Shown here one piece after another: positions 24,941 to 33,389 of a DNA stretch of 64,000 bases (positions within the stretch are counted from its first letter, which is position 1; every line of letters starts with the position of its first letter). The translations under genes and the position numbers were made by a program. The DNA lies in the NCBI RefSeq assembly GCF_900091625.1, contig NZ_FMIC01000002.1, positions 5,022,001-5,086,000 of the forward strand, given 5' to 3'. The notes under the pieces are model-generated. The model was not told the origin of the DNA. It worked only from the letters and a program-made list of their open reading frames with translations, and searched no databases. This DNA is from Micromonospora peucetia (GTDB taxonomy: Bacteria > Actinomycetota > Actinomycetes > Mycobacteriales > Micromonosporaceae).

Positions 24941-26086
24941 ATGCTCACCTGGGGACGGCTCGGGCCGCGGCGGCTGGCGGGCGTCGACGCGCTGGTGGGA
25001 GTCGCCCTCGTGCTTCTCACGACGGTCCGGACGCCCGCGGTGCTCGCCGCCGGCCTGGCCGTGCTGTTCGGGCTCCCGCTCGCCGTCCGGCGGCGCTGGC
25101 CGGCGCCGGTGCTCGCCGTGGTGCTGCTGGTCGGGTCCGTGTCGGTCGCCCTCGGCGTCGCCGGTGACGCCGTGCTGTTCGCGATCGCGTACGCGCTCTA
25201 TCCGGTCGCCCTGTCCACTCCCACCCGGCGGGCCGTGCCGGCGCTCGCCGGGGCCCTCGCGGCCGTCGCGGCGGGGGCGGTGGCCGGCGCGACGGTTCCC
25301 GGGCTGCCGGTCATCCCCACCCCGGCGGGGCAGGAGTCGTTCACCGCCACCCCCGTGCCGGTCCTGCTCTACACCGCGACCGTCCTCGCCGCCTCGTGGA
25401 CGCTGGCCCGCGCGGTACGCGCCCGGCGACGGCACGCCGCCCAGGTCGCCGAGCTGCGCGCCGGCCGCGCGGTGGCCGAGGAGCGGCTGCGCATCGCCCG
25501 GGACATCCACGACGTGGTGGGGCACAGCCTCAGCCTGATCGCGTTGAAGGCGGCGGTCGCCAACCACCTCGCGGAGAGCCATCCCGAACAGGGCGCTGCC
25601 GCGCTGGTGGCGATCGAGCGGGTCAGCCGCACGGCCCTCGACGACGTCCGGGTGGTGCTCGGCGCTCTGCGCGATCCGGCCGACACCGCGCCGAGCTTCG
25701 CCGAGCTCGACCGGCTGGTCGAGGACGTCCGGGCCGCCGGGGTCACCGTGGACGTCGACCGGGCGGCCGACCTGTCGCGGGTGCCGGCGGCCGTACAGGC
25801 CTCGGCGTACCGCATCGCGCAGGAGGCGCTCACCAACGTGCTGCGCCACGCCGGCCCGGCCCGCTGCCGGCTCACCGTCGCGACCGGGCCCGGGGTGCTG
25901 GCGGTCGCCGTCGTCGACGACGCACGGGCGCGACGTGCGGTGGGGCCGGCGGGCCACGGCCTGCGGGGGATGCGGGAACGGGCGGCGATGCACGGCGGCA
26001 CCCTGGAGGCCGGCTTCGAGCCGGGCGGCGGCTTCGCCGTCCGCGCCCGGCTGCCGTTCACCCCGGCGGTGCCGGGCGATGGGTGA
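24941..26086 (+). CDS. NarL-type sensor histidine kinase
   Basis: A 381-residue kinase. Four to five hydrophobic segments occupy residues 10-160. HisKA_3 follows with ARDIHDVVGHSLSL and phospho-acceptor His190. HATPase_c is shown by AYRIAQEALTNVLRHA (N box) and GHGLRGMRERA (G box). A sensor loop outside the membrane is very short, so it may sense the membrane itself. The stop overlaps the response-regulator start by 8 bp. It is divergent from a beta-lactamase-fold hydrolase. Confidence 0.92.
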   Translation: MLTWGRLGPRRLAGVDALVGVALVLLTTVRTPAVLAAGLAVLFGLPLAVRRRWPAPVLAVVLLVGSVSVALGVAGDAVLFAIAYALYPVALSTPTRRAVPALAGALAAVAAGAVAGATVPGLPVIPTPAGQESFTATPVPVLLYTATVLAASWTLARAVRARRRHAAQVAELRAGRAVAEERLRIARDIHDVVGHSLSLIALKAAVANHLAESHPEQGAAALVAIERVSRTALDDVRVVLGALRDPADTAPSFAELDRLVEDVRAAGVTVDVDRAADLSRVPAAVQASAYRIAQEALTNVLRHAGPARCRLTVATGPGVLAVAVVDDARARRAVGPAGHGLRGMRERAAMHGGTLEAGFEPGGGFAVRARLPFTPAVPGDG

Positions 26087-26732
26087 GCCGGTACGCGTCC
26101 TGCTGGCCGACGACGAGGCGCTGCTGCGCGGCACGCTCCGTCTGCTGGTCGACGCCACCCCAGGCATGACCGTGGTGGCCGAGGCGGGCACCGGTCGTGA
26201 GGCCGTCGCGCTCGCGCGGACGCACTCGCCCGACGTGGTCCTGATGGACATCCGGATGCCCGGAACGGACGGCATCACCGCCACCGGTGAGGTCACCGCG
26301 CTGCCCGACGCGCCCCGGGTGCTGGTGCTCACCACGTTCGACCTCGACGATCACGTGTACCGGGCGTTGCGCGCCGGGGCGAGTGGCTTTCTGCTCAAGG
26401 ACACCCCGCCGGTACGGCTGCTCGACGCGATCAGGGTGGTCGCCGCGGGCGAGGCGCTGCTGGCGCCGAGCGTCACCCGCCGCCTCATCGCCGAGTTCGC
26501 CCGCATGCCGGCGGCGCGGCGGGTGTCGGGCCGGCTCGACGGGGTGACCCCGAGGGAGCGGGACGTGTTGACGTTGATCACCCGTGGGTTCTCCAACGCC
26601 GAGATCGAGCAGCACCTGCACCTCAGCCGGGGCACCGTCAAGACGCACATCGGCCGGTTGATGACGAAGCTGGCCGCCCGGGACCGGGCGCAACTGGTGA
26701 TCGCGGGCTACGAATCGGGGCTCGCCGAGTGA
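26079..26732 (+). CDS. LuxR/NarL-type response regulator
   Basis: A 217-residue protein. The receiver (residues 5-120) has DDE at 11-13, phospho-acceptor Asp57 in LMDIRMPGTDG, Thr in LTTFD and Lys in LLKDTPP. The C-terminal HTH is GVTPRERDVLTLITRGFSNA ... GTVKTHIGRLMTKL. The ATG lies inside the last codons of the kinase gene, so the pair is translationally coupled. The tandem palindromes at 24866-24913 are its likely target. Confidence 0.93.
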   Translation: MGEPVRVLLADDEALLRGTLRLLVDATPGMTVVAEAGTGREAVALARTHSPDVVLMDIRMPGTDGITATGEVTALPDAPRVLVLTTFDLDDHVYRALRAGASGFLLKDTPPVRLLDAIRVVAAGEALLAPSVTRRLIAEFARMPAARRVSGRLDGVTPRERDVLTLITRGFSNAEIEQHLHLSRGTVKTHIGRLMTKLAARDRAQLVIAGYESGLAE

Positions 26733-26778
26733 CCCCGGGGCGAACGTGAGGAGGACCGACGACGCCCTCGGCGGGCGG

Positions 26779-27141
26779 TCAGCCGGTCAGCGCCCGGGCC
26801 AGGGCGAGGCCGACGCCGGCGGCGGCGAGGCCGGCGGCCACGCTGGCCAGCACGTTGGCCAGGGCGAGGAACCGCCGGCCCCGCCGGGCCAGCCGCAGCG
26901 TCTCGTAGCCGAAGGTCGAGTACGTCGTCAGCGCTCCGCAGAGGCCGGTGCCGAGCAGCGCGCCGGCGGCCGGACCGACCGGGAGCCCGACCAGGAGGCC
27001 GAGCAGTAGCGACCCGACCACGTTGACCGTCAACGTGCCCCACGGGAAGGCCGACCCGAGCCGCGCCTGCACCGCCCGGTCGGTGAGATAGCGCAGCGGC
27101 GCGCCGACGGCCGCGCCGACCGCGATCAGCAGCACGGTCAC
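26779..27141 (-). CDS. crcB: Fluoride channel FluC (CrcB), first of two
   Basis: A 120-residue protein with four membrane segments. GTLTVNVVGSLLLG contains the conserved Asn of the pore, and GALTTYSTFGYETL carries the (T/S)YSTF motif that lines the fluoride path. The length is normal. It starts with a GTG that overlaps the stop of the upstream paralogue (GTGA). As in many Gram-positive bacteria, two genes in tandem suggest a heterodimeric channel that lowers cytoplasmic fluoride. No fluoride riboswitch was recognised upstream. Confidence 0.9.
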   Translation of the reverse strand: MTVLLIAVGAAVGAPLRYLTDRAVQARLGSAFPWGTLTVNVVGSLLLGLLVGLPVGPAAGALLGTGLCGALTTYSTFGYETLRLARRGRRFLALANVLASVAAGLAAAGVGLALARALTG

Positions 27142-27638
27142 GGCTCGCCCCCGCCCGCGCTGTCCGCCGGGCCGGCCGTCCGGTCGAGCAGCCGGCCGGC
27201 GAGCGCGTCGCCGAGCCAGACCGCAGCCAGCGCACCCAGCAGGGTCGCGGCCAGGTAGCCCATAGCCACGGCCGGAGCGCCGGCGGCGAGCGCCCGGTGG
27301 ACGTCCACCGCGTACGTCGAGAAGGTGGTGTAGCCGCCGAGCACTCCCGCCCCGAGGAACGGGCGCAGCAGGGGAGGGTGGCCACCGGCCCGGTCGAGCG
27401 CCGCCATCAGGACGCCGATCAGGAGGCATCCCGTCAGGTTGACGCCGAAGGTGGCCCAGGGAAAGCCGGTGGGGCCGTGCGGGAGGGCGTGTTGAAGGCC
27501 GGCGCGGACCAGGGCGCCGAGCGCGCCGCCGGCGGCGACGGCGCCGAGCACCGCCCCGGGGCGGGCGGCCAGCTCGCCCCGGTCGGCGGGGACGCGCAGG
27601 TCGACGTCGGGGTCGACGCGTGGGTCCGGTCCGGGCAT
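27138..27638 (-). CDS. crcB: Fluoride channel FluC (CrcB), second of two, with N-terminal extension
   Basis: A 166-residue protein. Residues about 1-35 are Asp/Pro/Arg-rich (MPGPDPRVDPDVDLRVPADR), unusual for the family, then four membrane segments follow with FGVNLTGCLLIGV and LGGYTTFSTYAVD as the channel motifs. The ATG at 27638 was chosen because longer frames are unpatterned; starting later would remove the extension. It lies 4 bases after a methyltransferase gene and overlaps the other channel gene, so all three are probably one operon. Confidence 0.87.
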   Translation of the reverse strand: MPGPDPRVDPDVDLRVPADRGELAARPGAVLGAVAAGGALGALVRAGLQHALPHGPTGFPWATFGVNLTGCLLIGVLMAALDRAGGHPPLLRPFLGAGVLGGYTTFSTYAVDVHRALAAGAPAVAMGYLAATLLGALAAVWLGDALAGRLLDRTAGPADSAGGGEP

Positions 27639-27642
27639 CGGG

Positions 27643-28401
27643 TCAGCGCAGGCCGGCGACGGCGGCGTCGGTGCCGCCCCGCCACACCGTGCCCACCTCG
27701 GCGAAGCCGGCGGCGTCCAGCGCGGAGAGGTGCCAGGACACCGGCGGGTTCCACTCCGGGCTGTGCCCGGTCGGATAGATGGCGTGCCGCTGCGCGACGA
27801 GCGGTCGCAGCGCCGGGTCGGCCTCCGCCTGCTGCCACCACTGCGTCCAGGACAGCGCGGCGCCGGCGGCATACCGGGCTGCCCGCCGGTCTCGGGCCCG
27901 GTCGAGCAGGCGCTTGGTGAGTTGCGGCAGCGCGTCGTCGGGCATGTGGTCAGCGTTGACCAGGATCCCGCCCGGCCGCAGCAGATCGCGCAGCTCGGCG
28001 TAGAGCCGTTCGAGCCGCTCCGCCGGCAGCCAGTGCAGGGCGGTGGCGGTGAGGACGGCGTCGTAGTCGCGGTGGGGGAGCGCGGCGTGCCAGTCGGGCC
28101 GGCCCAGGTCGGCGGTGACGATGGTGACCCGCTCGCCGAGCGAGGCGCGGGCGAGGGCGAGCAGCGCCGGGTCGAGGTCCACGAGGGTCACCTCGGCATG
28201 CGGGAAGCGGCGCAGCGTCCGCTCGGAGATGGTGCCGGTGCCGCCGGCCAGGTCGAGCAGCCGCAGCCGGTCGCCGTCGCGTACCGCGTCGACCGCGTCG
28301 AGCATCGCGGTGAACCGGTGCTCCCGGTCCGGCAGGTATGCCTCCTGTTGACGGTCCCAGCTCTCCTGCCAGGCCGCGACATCCGTGATGTAAGGACTCA
28401 T
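27643..28401 (-). CDS. SAM-dependent methyltransferase
   Basis: A 252-residue class I methyltransferase. LRLLDLAGGTGTISERTL is the SAM-binding motif I, VTLVDLDPALLALA motif II, DYDAVLTATALHWL motif IV and LRPGGILVNADHM motif VI. The C-terminal part has the WTQWWQQAEADPAL stretch seen in small-molecule methyltransferases of actinomycetes. The substrate is unknown. The ATG at 28401 precedes MSPYITDVAAW; no good ribosome site is visible, so it may be leaderless. It heads the operon with the fluoride channel genes. Confidence 0.87.
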   Translation of the reverse strand: MSPYITDVAAWQESWDRQQEAYLPDREHRFTAMLDAVDAVRDGDRLRLLDLAGGTGTISERTLRRFPHAEVTLVDLDPALLALARASLGERVTIVTADLGRPDWHAALPHRDYDAVLTATALHWLPAERLERLYAELRDLLRPGGILVNADHMPDDALPQLTKRLLDRARDRRAARYAAGAALSWTQWWQQAEADPALRPLVAQRHAIYPTGHSPEWNPPVSWHLSALDAAGFAEVGTVWRGGTDAAVAGLR

Positions 28402-28646
28402 GCGAAGCAGGCTAGTTACGGAAGTGTGGTGCGTCCAGGCCTTGTTGCCATGAATTTGCAACAGCATCCAAGCGGCAGGAGACGTCGGCGTGGCGGGTCC
28501 GCCGGCCGGCACGGCCGCCGCTGGTGCCGTCTCCGCAGGCCGGCGTACGGTACCAAGATCGGCGGTCGAGGGGACCGCCCCGGACAGCGTGGAGCGGTCG
28601 ATGGGCAGGACGCGGCGGATCGTCGACCAGCGGCGGGGCGGCTGAG

Positions 28647-29054
28647 GTGGCCGGGCGGAATGCCGCGTACGACATGTTCGCCGCCGACGTCGCCTCCCGA
28701 GGGCTCGGCATCGAGCTGGTGGACGCCGCCGACGGCGCGGCGGTGGCCCGGCTGCGGATCACCGACACGATGGTCAACGGCCATGCCATCGCCCACGGCG
28801 GGTTCGTGTTCCTGCTCGCCGACACCGCCTTCGCGCTGGCCTGCAACAGCCACGGCCCGGCCACCGTCGCCGCCGGTGGCGAGATCACCTTCGTCCGTCC
28901 CGCCCGCGAGGGCGACCTGCTGACGGCGCACGCCACCGAGCGCACCCGGTACGGCCGCAGCGGCATCTACGACGTCACCGTCACCCGGGACGGCGGCGAG
29001 GTGGTCGCCGAGTTCCGGGGCCGCAGCCGCACCCTGCCCCCGGCCGCCGGCTGA
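28647..29054 (+). CDS. paaI: PaaI-type hotdog thioesterase
   Basis: A 135-residue hotdog-fold protein. MVNGHAIAHGGFVFLLADTA is the PaaI signature with the HGG helix and the catalytic Asp of ADTAF, then ACNSHG and VTRDGGEVVAEFRGRSRTL. PaaI hydrolyses ring-hydroxylated phenylacetyl-CoA esters as a rescue step in phenylacetate degradation; no other paa gene lies here, so a general housekeeping thioesterase role is possible. The GTG at 28647, giving MAGRNAAYDMFAADVASR, matches the usual family start. Confidence 0.88.
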   Translation: MAGRNAAYDMFAADVASRGLGIELVDAADGAAVARLRITDTMVNGHAIAHGGFVFLLADTAFALACNSHGPATVAAGGEITFVRPAREGDLLTAHATERTRYGRSGIYDVTVTRDGGEVVAEFRGRSRTLPPAAG

Positions 29055-29148
29055 GCCCGCGCGGGCCGGCCCGGCGGCGTCCCCACGGCAGACACCGCCG
29101 CCGGCTCCCCGGCCCGGTCGTGTCGCACCCGTCGGACAGTATGTCCCG

Positions 29149-29715
29149 ATGGGACACGTCGTGCTGTTTCATTCCGCCTACGGGCTGCGGCCCGCCGTGG
29201 TGACGGCCGCCGACCGACTGCGCGCCGCCGGCCACCACGTCGTCACCCCCGACCTCTACGGCGCGCCGGCCGTCGACACGATCGAGGCCGCCTTCGCCCT
29301 GCTCGACCAGGTCGGCGAGGTGGCCGTGCTGGGCCGGGCCCGGGCGGCGTTGCGTGAGACGCCGCCCGACGTGGTGCTGGCCGGGTTCTCCATGGGTGCC
29401 GGGGTGGCCGGCGCGTTGTTGGCCGAGCGACCCGACGCCGCCGCGCTGCTGCTGTTGCACGGTGCCGGCGGCGCGCCGGAGGCGGTCCGTCCGGGCCTGC
29501 CGGTGCAGCTGCACATGGCCGACCCGGACGAATACCCCCCGGAGCCCGAGCTCGGCCGGTGGCGGCGGGCGATGACCGGGGCGGGCGCGGAGCTGAGCGT
29601 GCACCGCTACCCCGGGGTCGGTCACCTCTACACCGATCCGGACCTGCCCGACCACGACCCGGCGGCGACCAGACAGACGTGGGACCGGGCGATCGCCTTC
29701 CTCGACGGCCGCTGA
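29149..29715 (+). CDS. Dienelactone-hydrolase-like alpha/beta hydrolase
   Basis: A 188-residue compact alpha/beta hydrolase. HSAYGLRPAVVTAADRL, GFSMGAG with Ser81 where true dienelactone hydrolases have Cys, and GVGHLYTDPDLPD with the catalytic His. The Ser nucleophile and small size place it in the DLH-like esterase group and not among true dienelactone hydrolases. The substrate is unknown. It lies alone between the thioesterase and the aldo-keto reductase genes. Confidence 0.83.
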   Translation: MGHVVLFHSAYGLRPAVVTAADRLRAAGHHVVTPDLYGAPAVDTIEAAFALLDQVGEVAVLGRARAALRETPPDVVLAGFSMGAGVAGALLAERPDAAALLLLHGAGGAPEAVRPGLPVQLHMADPDEYPPEPELGRWRRAMTGAGAELSVHRYPGVGHLYTDPDLPDHDPAATRQTWDRAIAFLDGR

Positions 29716-29738
29716 CGCGACACCGGGTCACGGGCCTT

Positions 29739-30632
29739 TCAGCCCAGCCGGGCCAGGTCCTCTGGGGTGAGTCGGATCGCCCCGGCCGCCACGTTCTGCG
29801 CGAGGTGCTCCGGGTTGCCGGTGCCGGGGATGGCCAGCACGTGCGGCCCCTGGTGCAGCGTCCAGGCCAGCCGGATCTGATGCGCGGTCGCGCCGTGCGC
29901 GTGCGCCACCGCCCGTACGGCGTCGTCGTGTTCGCCGCCCGCGCCCGACTCCCGGCCGGGGCCCGCGATCGCGAAGAACGGCACGAAGGCGATCCCGCGC
30001 TCGCCGCAGACCCGCAGCAGTTCGTCGGCCCACCGGTTCACGTCGAGGGCGTACGCGTTCTGCACGCACACCACCGGCGCGATGTCCCGCGCCTCGTCCA
30101 GGTGGTCCACCCGCACGTTGGACAGGCCGAGATGCCGGATCAGCCCGGCGTCGCGCAGCTCGGCCAGGGCGGCGAACCGCTCCGCCACCGAGTCCTTCCC
30201 GGGCCGCCGGACGATCCGCAGGTTAACCACGTCCAGGTGGTCCCGGCCCAGCCGGCGCAGGTTCTCCTCCACCTCCCGGCGCAGTTCCGCCTGGGTCAGT
30301 TCCCGGTGCTGGGTCGCCTCGTCGAAGGACGGTCCGACCTTGGTGGTGATGACCAGGTCGTCCGGGTACGGCGCGAGGGCCTCGCGGATCAGTTCGGTGG
30401 CGTACCGGGGCGAGCCGGTGCCGACGCCGAGTGGTCCGCCCGGCGAGACGTAGAAGGCGGCGGTGTCGATGTGGTTGACGCCGAGGTCGACGGCCCGGCG
30501 CAGGACGCGAATGGCGCGCGCCCGGTCCGGGTCGGCGGTGAGCCGCATGGAGCCGAACCCCATCCGGTGCACGGTGCGGTCGCCGAGAAGCCAGTTGCCG
30601 GCGGCGGAGGCGGTGATCTCTTCGACAGGCAT
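29739..30632 (-). CDS. Aldo/keto reductase
   Basis: A 297-residue NADPH-dependent reductase of the AKR superfamily. GFGSMRLTAD starts the barrel, NHIDTAAFY carries the catalytic Asp and Tyr, VITTKVG the Lys, and the C-terminal IPGTGNPEHLAQNVAA the cofactor-phosphate site. The usual His/Gln region reads VVNLRIV, so the fourth catalytic position differs from the classical His. Related enzymes are often annotated as pyridoxal reductases or oxidoreductases of unknown substrate. Confidence 0.88.
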   Translation of the reverse strand: MPVEEITASAAGNWLLGDRTVHRMGFGSMRLTADPDRARAIRVLRRAVDLGVNHIDTAAFYVSPGGPLGVGTGSPRYATELIREALAPYPDDLVITTKVGPSFDEATQHRELTQAELRREVEENLRRLGRDHLDVVNLRIVRRPGKDSVAERFAALAELRDAGLIRHLGLSNVRVDHLDEARDIAPVVCVQNAYALDVNRWADELLRVCGERGIAFVPFFAIAGPGRESGAGGEHDDAVRAVAHAHGATAHQIRLAWTLHQGPHVLAIPGTGNPEHLAQNVAAGAIRLTPEDLARLG

Positions 30633-30758
30633 CGGGCGAACCTAGCCAGTGGCGCCGACCCGCGCACTCGGCCTGCCGCCCGATACCGCGCGGGCCCGGT
30701 GACCGCTAGTTTGGATCGTGGGGGACATCCGGCGGCACGCCCCACGTCTCCCGCCCGC

Positions 30759-33203
30759 TCACGCCGCGGCCGGCACGCCGCGCGGCAGGTCCCACCTCGG
30801 TCTTCGCCCGCGCCTCTCCCGCCTCGCCGACCCGCCCCGCCCGACGGTGGACAGGACGGCGCCGTGATCGGCGGCCCTCGCCGGGCCGGCCGTTCGCCCG
30901 GGACCGGTGGCGCGCTGGGAACCGGCCGGCGGGACGCGGTCGCGGACCGCCGCCCAGTCGCGCAACTCCACCACCCGGCCGGCCCCGACGCGTTCCGTGG
31001 GGGCGGCCGGCGGCCCGGATCCCGCCGAGTCAGCCGGAGCCGACCGGGCGACACCGAACGTGTCGGGGGCACGGAGGACGGACAGCAGACTGTCCGGCCG
31101 GGCGACACCGACCGCCCCGAACGTGTCGGGGGCGCGGAGGACGGACATCGGACCGTCCGGGCGGGCGGCGACCACCGGACCGGACACGGCACGCGCCGCC
31201 GGGACAGGCGCGAGGCGGGGCGTGGTGGCGAGCCGCCGGAGCGGTGCCGGGTACGTCCCGAGGGTGCCTCGGGCCGCCCGGCGGTCGGCGGCGGCGCGCA
31301 CCGGCGTGGGCGGCAGGACCACCGTCCGGACCTGCGGCGGAGTGGCGGCGGGCAGCGGCCGGGGGTGCGGGGCAGGGCTGACCACGGGGGCCGGCGGCAG
31401 GTCCGCCTCCGTCGGCAGCCCGGCCCGGCGGGCGAATGCGGCCCGCGCCGCCCTCGGCAGCCGGGCGTACGCGACCTCGCGGACCACCGAGTCGGCGACG
31501 CCGTACCGGCCGTCGGCGCGGAGGACCAGAAAGCCCGCCGCGGCCAGGGCACGCAGCACCGGGGCGGCCCGCCCGGACGCCCAGTCGAGCAGGCGTTCCA
31601 CCGTCGCGGCACTGACCCCGGCGTCGATCGTCGCGGCCACCATCAGCACGGCCCGCCGCGCCCCGTCGAGCCGGTCCAGCCGGGCGTCGACCTCGCGGCG
31701 CACCTCCTCCGGCACCGACTGCGCCGCATCGGGCGACGCCGCGACGGACTGCGCCGCACCGGGCGACGCCGCGACGGACTGGGACACCCCGAGCGACGCC
31801 ACGTAGGCGACCGCCCGCCCGGGGTTGCCGCCGACCAGCGGCAGCAGCCGGGCGACCGCCGCGACCGCCGCGGCCGGCCGGTCGGCCAGGCCGAGCAGGT
31901 GGCGCAGCAGCCGGCCGGTCTCCACCGGGCGCAGCGGCGGCACCGTCAACCGGTGCCACCGACCCCGTGGGCCGGGCAGCACGTCCGCCCACTCGGGACG
32001 GTGCACCGCCACCACCACCAGCGGCAGCGACCGCGCGGTGGCCGCCGCGAAGAGCCGGTGCAGGAAGCGGTGCAGCGCCGCCGTGGCCCGGTCGAGGTCG
32101 TCCACCGCCACCATCACCGGCTGCCGGGCGGCGAGCCCCAGAAGCGCCTGCCGTGCCACCTCGGCGCCCCGCGCCGCGTCGGCGGAACCGTCGGGGGTGG
32201 CCAGCAGCGCCTCCAGCGCGTACACCGCCTCGGTCAGGGCGGTGGGCGGCACCAGGTCCGTGAGGGCGGCGGTGAGTCGTCGCCGTACCGTCGCGGGCGG
32301 CTCACCGGCGCGCAGGCCGGCGAGCCCGCGCACCAGGTCCGCGACGGGGGCCAGGGGCTGCGGGTACGGCGGGCAGTGCGCGACGCACCAGCGCACCGGC
32401 GTCCCGTCCACGGTCCGCACCACCCGGGTCAGCTCGTGCAGCAGCCGGCTGCGTCCGCTGCCGGCGGGACCGACCAGCGACAGCCAGCGTGGGCTGCGGT
32501 CCCGGGCGGCCCGGACGACCAGGTCCCGGGCGGTGGCCAGTTCCCGTCGCCGCCCGACCAGCGGCCCCTCATGTCGGGTCGGGGCCGGTCGGGTGGTGCC
32601 GGTGGCGTGCCACACGTCGACCGGCAGCGTCTTGCCGGCCAGGGCCACCGGCGGCACGTGGCGCTGGTCGACCAACCCCGTCGTGGCGCGGTGGGTGGCC
32701 GCGCAGAGCGCCACCCCGCCCGGTGGGGCGTACTCCTGCAAACGCGCGGCGGTGGTGATCACCGCGCCGCTGGCCACGCCGTGCCCGCCGTCGCGCGCGG
32801 CGGCGAGGTCCACCAGCGCCTCGCCGGTGGCGACCCCGACCCGGACCCGCAGGCGTGGCGCCCCGGGCAGCGGTCGTCGGTCGAGGGCCCCCTGGATCTC
32901 CAGCGCCGCCCGCACCGCCCGGTACGCGTCGAACCCGTCGGACCGGCGTGCCCCGAACAGCGCCATCACCGCGTCGCCGACGTACTTCTCGACCACCCCG
33001 TGCCATCGGCTCAGCACCCCGGCGACGGTGCCGAAGTACGCCCGTTGCAGGGCCCGCACGTCCTCGGGGTCGAGCCGGTCGACGAGCGCGGTCGACCCGA
33101 CGATGTCGACGAACAGCACGGTGACCAGGCGTCTCTCCTCCGGCACCGGCCAGCCTGCCGACGTGAACCGTTGCGGACCAGCGACGATGGTGGGCATGGG
33201 CAT
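30759..33203 (-). CDS. Class III nucleotide cyclase-AAA ATPase regulator, degenerate P-loop
   Basis: An 814-residue protein. Residues about 22-180 are a class III adenylate/guanylate cyclase domain (VTVLFVDIVGSTALVDRL with the metal Asp, then EKYVGDAVMALFG). Residues about 215-560 are an AAA_16-type ATPase whose Walker A reads GPAGSGRSRL, with Arg replacing Lys; the Walker B region is VMVAVDDLDRAT. The rest is Pro/Arg/Ala-rich and has two in-frame duplications (AASPxAAQSV and SVLRAPDTFG), in place of the TPR domain of longer relatives. It is divergent from a LuxR-type ATPase gene. Cyclase activity is plausible, ATP hydrolysis doubtful. Confidence 0.83.
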   Translation of the reverse strand: MPMPTIVAGPQRFTSAGWPVPEERRLVTVLFVDIVGSTALVDRLDPEDVRALQRAYFGTVAGVLSRWHGVVEKYVGDAVMALFGARRSDGFDAYRAVRAALEIQGALDRRPLPGAPRLRVRVGVATGEALVDLAAARDGGHGVASGAVITTAARLQEYAPPGGVALCAATHRATTGLVDQRHVPPVALAGKTLPVDVWHATGTTRPAPTRHEGPLVGRRRELATARDLVVRAARDRSPRWLSLVGPAGSGRSRLLHELTRVVRTVDGTPVRWCVAHCPPYPQPLAPVADLVRGLAGLRAGEPPATVRRRLTAALTDLVPPTALTEAVYALEALLATPDGSADAARGAEVARQALLGLAARQPVMVAVDDLDRATAALHRFLHRLFAAATARSLPLVVVAVHRPEWADVLPGPRGRWHRLTVPPLRPVETGRLLRHLLGLADRPAAAVAAVARLLPLVGGNPGRAVAYVASLGVSQSVAASPGAAQSVAASPDAAQSVPEEVRREVDARLDRLDGARRAVLMVAATIDAGVSAATVERLLDWASGRAAPVLRALAAAGFLVLRADGRYGVADSVVREVAYARLPRAARAAFARRAGLPTEADLPPAPVVSPAPHPRPLPAATPPQVRTVVLPPTPVRAAADRRAARGTLGTYPAPLRRLATTPRLAPVPAARAVSGPVVAARPDGPMSVLRAPDTFGAVGVARPDSLLSVLRAPDTFGVARSAPADSAGSGPPAAPTERVGAGRVVELRDWAAVRDRVPPAGSQRATGPGRTAGPARAADHGAVLSTVGRGGSARRERRGRRPRWDLPRGVPAAA

Positions 33204-33389
33204 CGCACCCGCCTTTCCCCGCAGTGGCTGACGACGCCTCGGACACTGTCACCGATGAGCCGACGGGGGATCTGCCGAACGACGTATGTCGGCCGCCCGC
33301 AACCTTCGGTCGTAATGTCGACGCGATGAGTACCGCAGGCGCGAAAGACCCGTAGAACAGTGCGGGGACCTGTGACTAGGCTGCGTGCC

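Noticed and set aside
26779..27141. Fluoride riboswitch before the channel genes
   Set aside because: I could not recognise the conserved pseudoknot sequence upstream of the operon start near 28401; the channel genes overlap or nearly touch upstream genes.
29559..33329. A 1256-codon open frame on the plus strand
   Set aside because: It is the antisense shadow of the aldo-keto reductase and cyclase-ATPase genes; composition is Arg/His/Gly/Gln-rich with no domain, while the minus strand encodes clear motifs.
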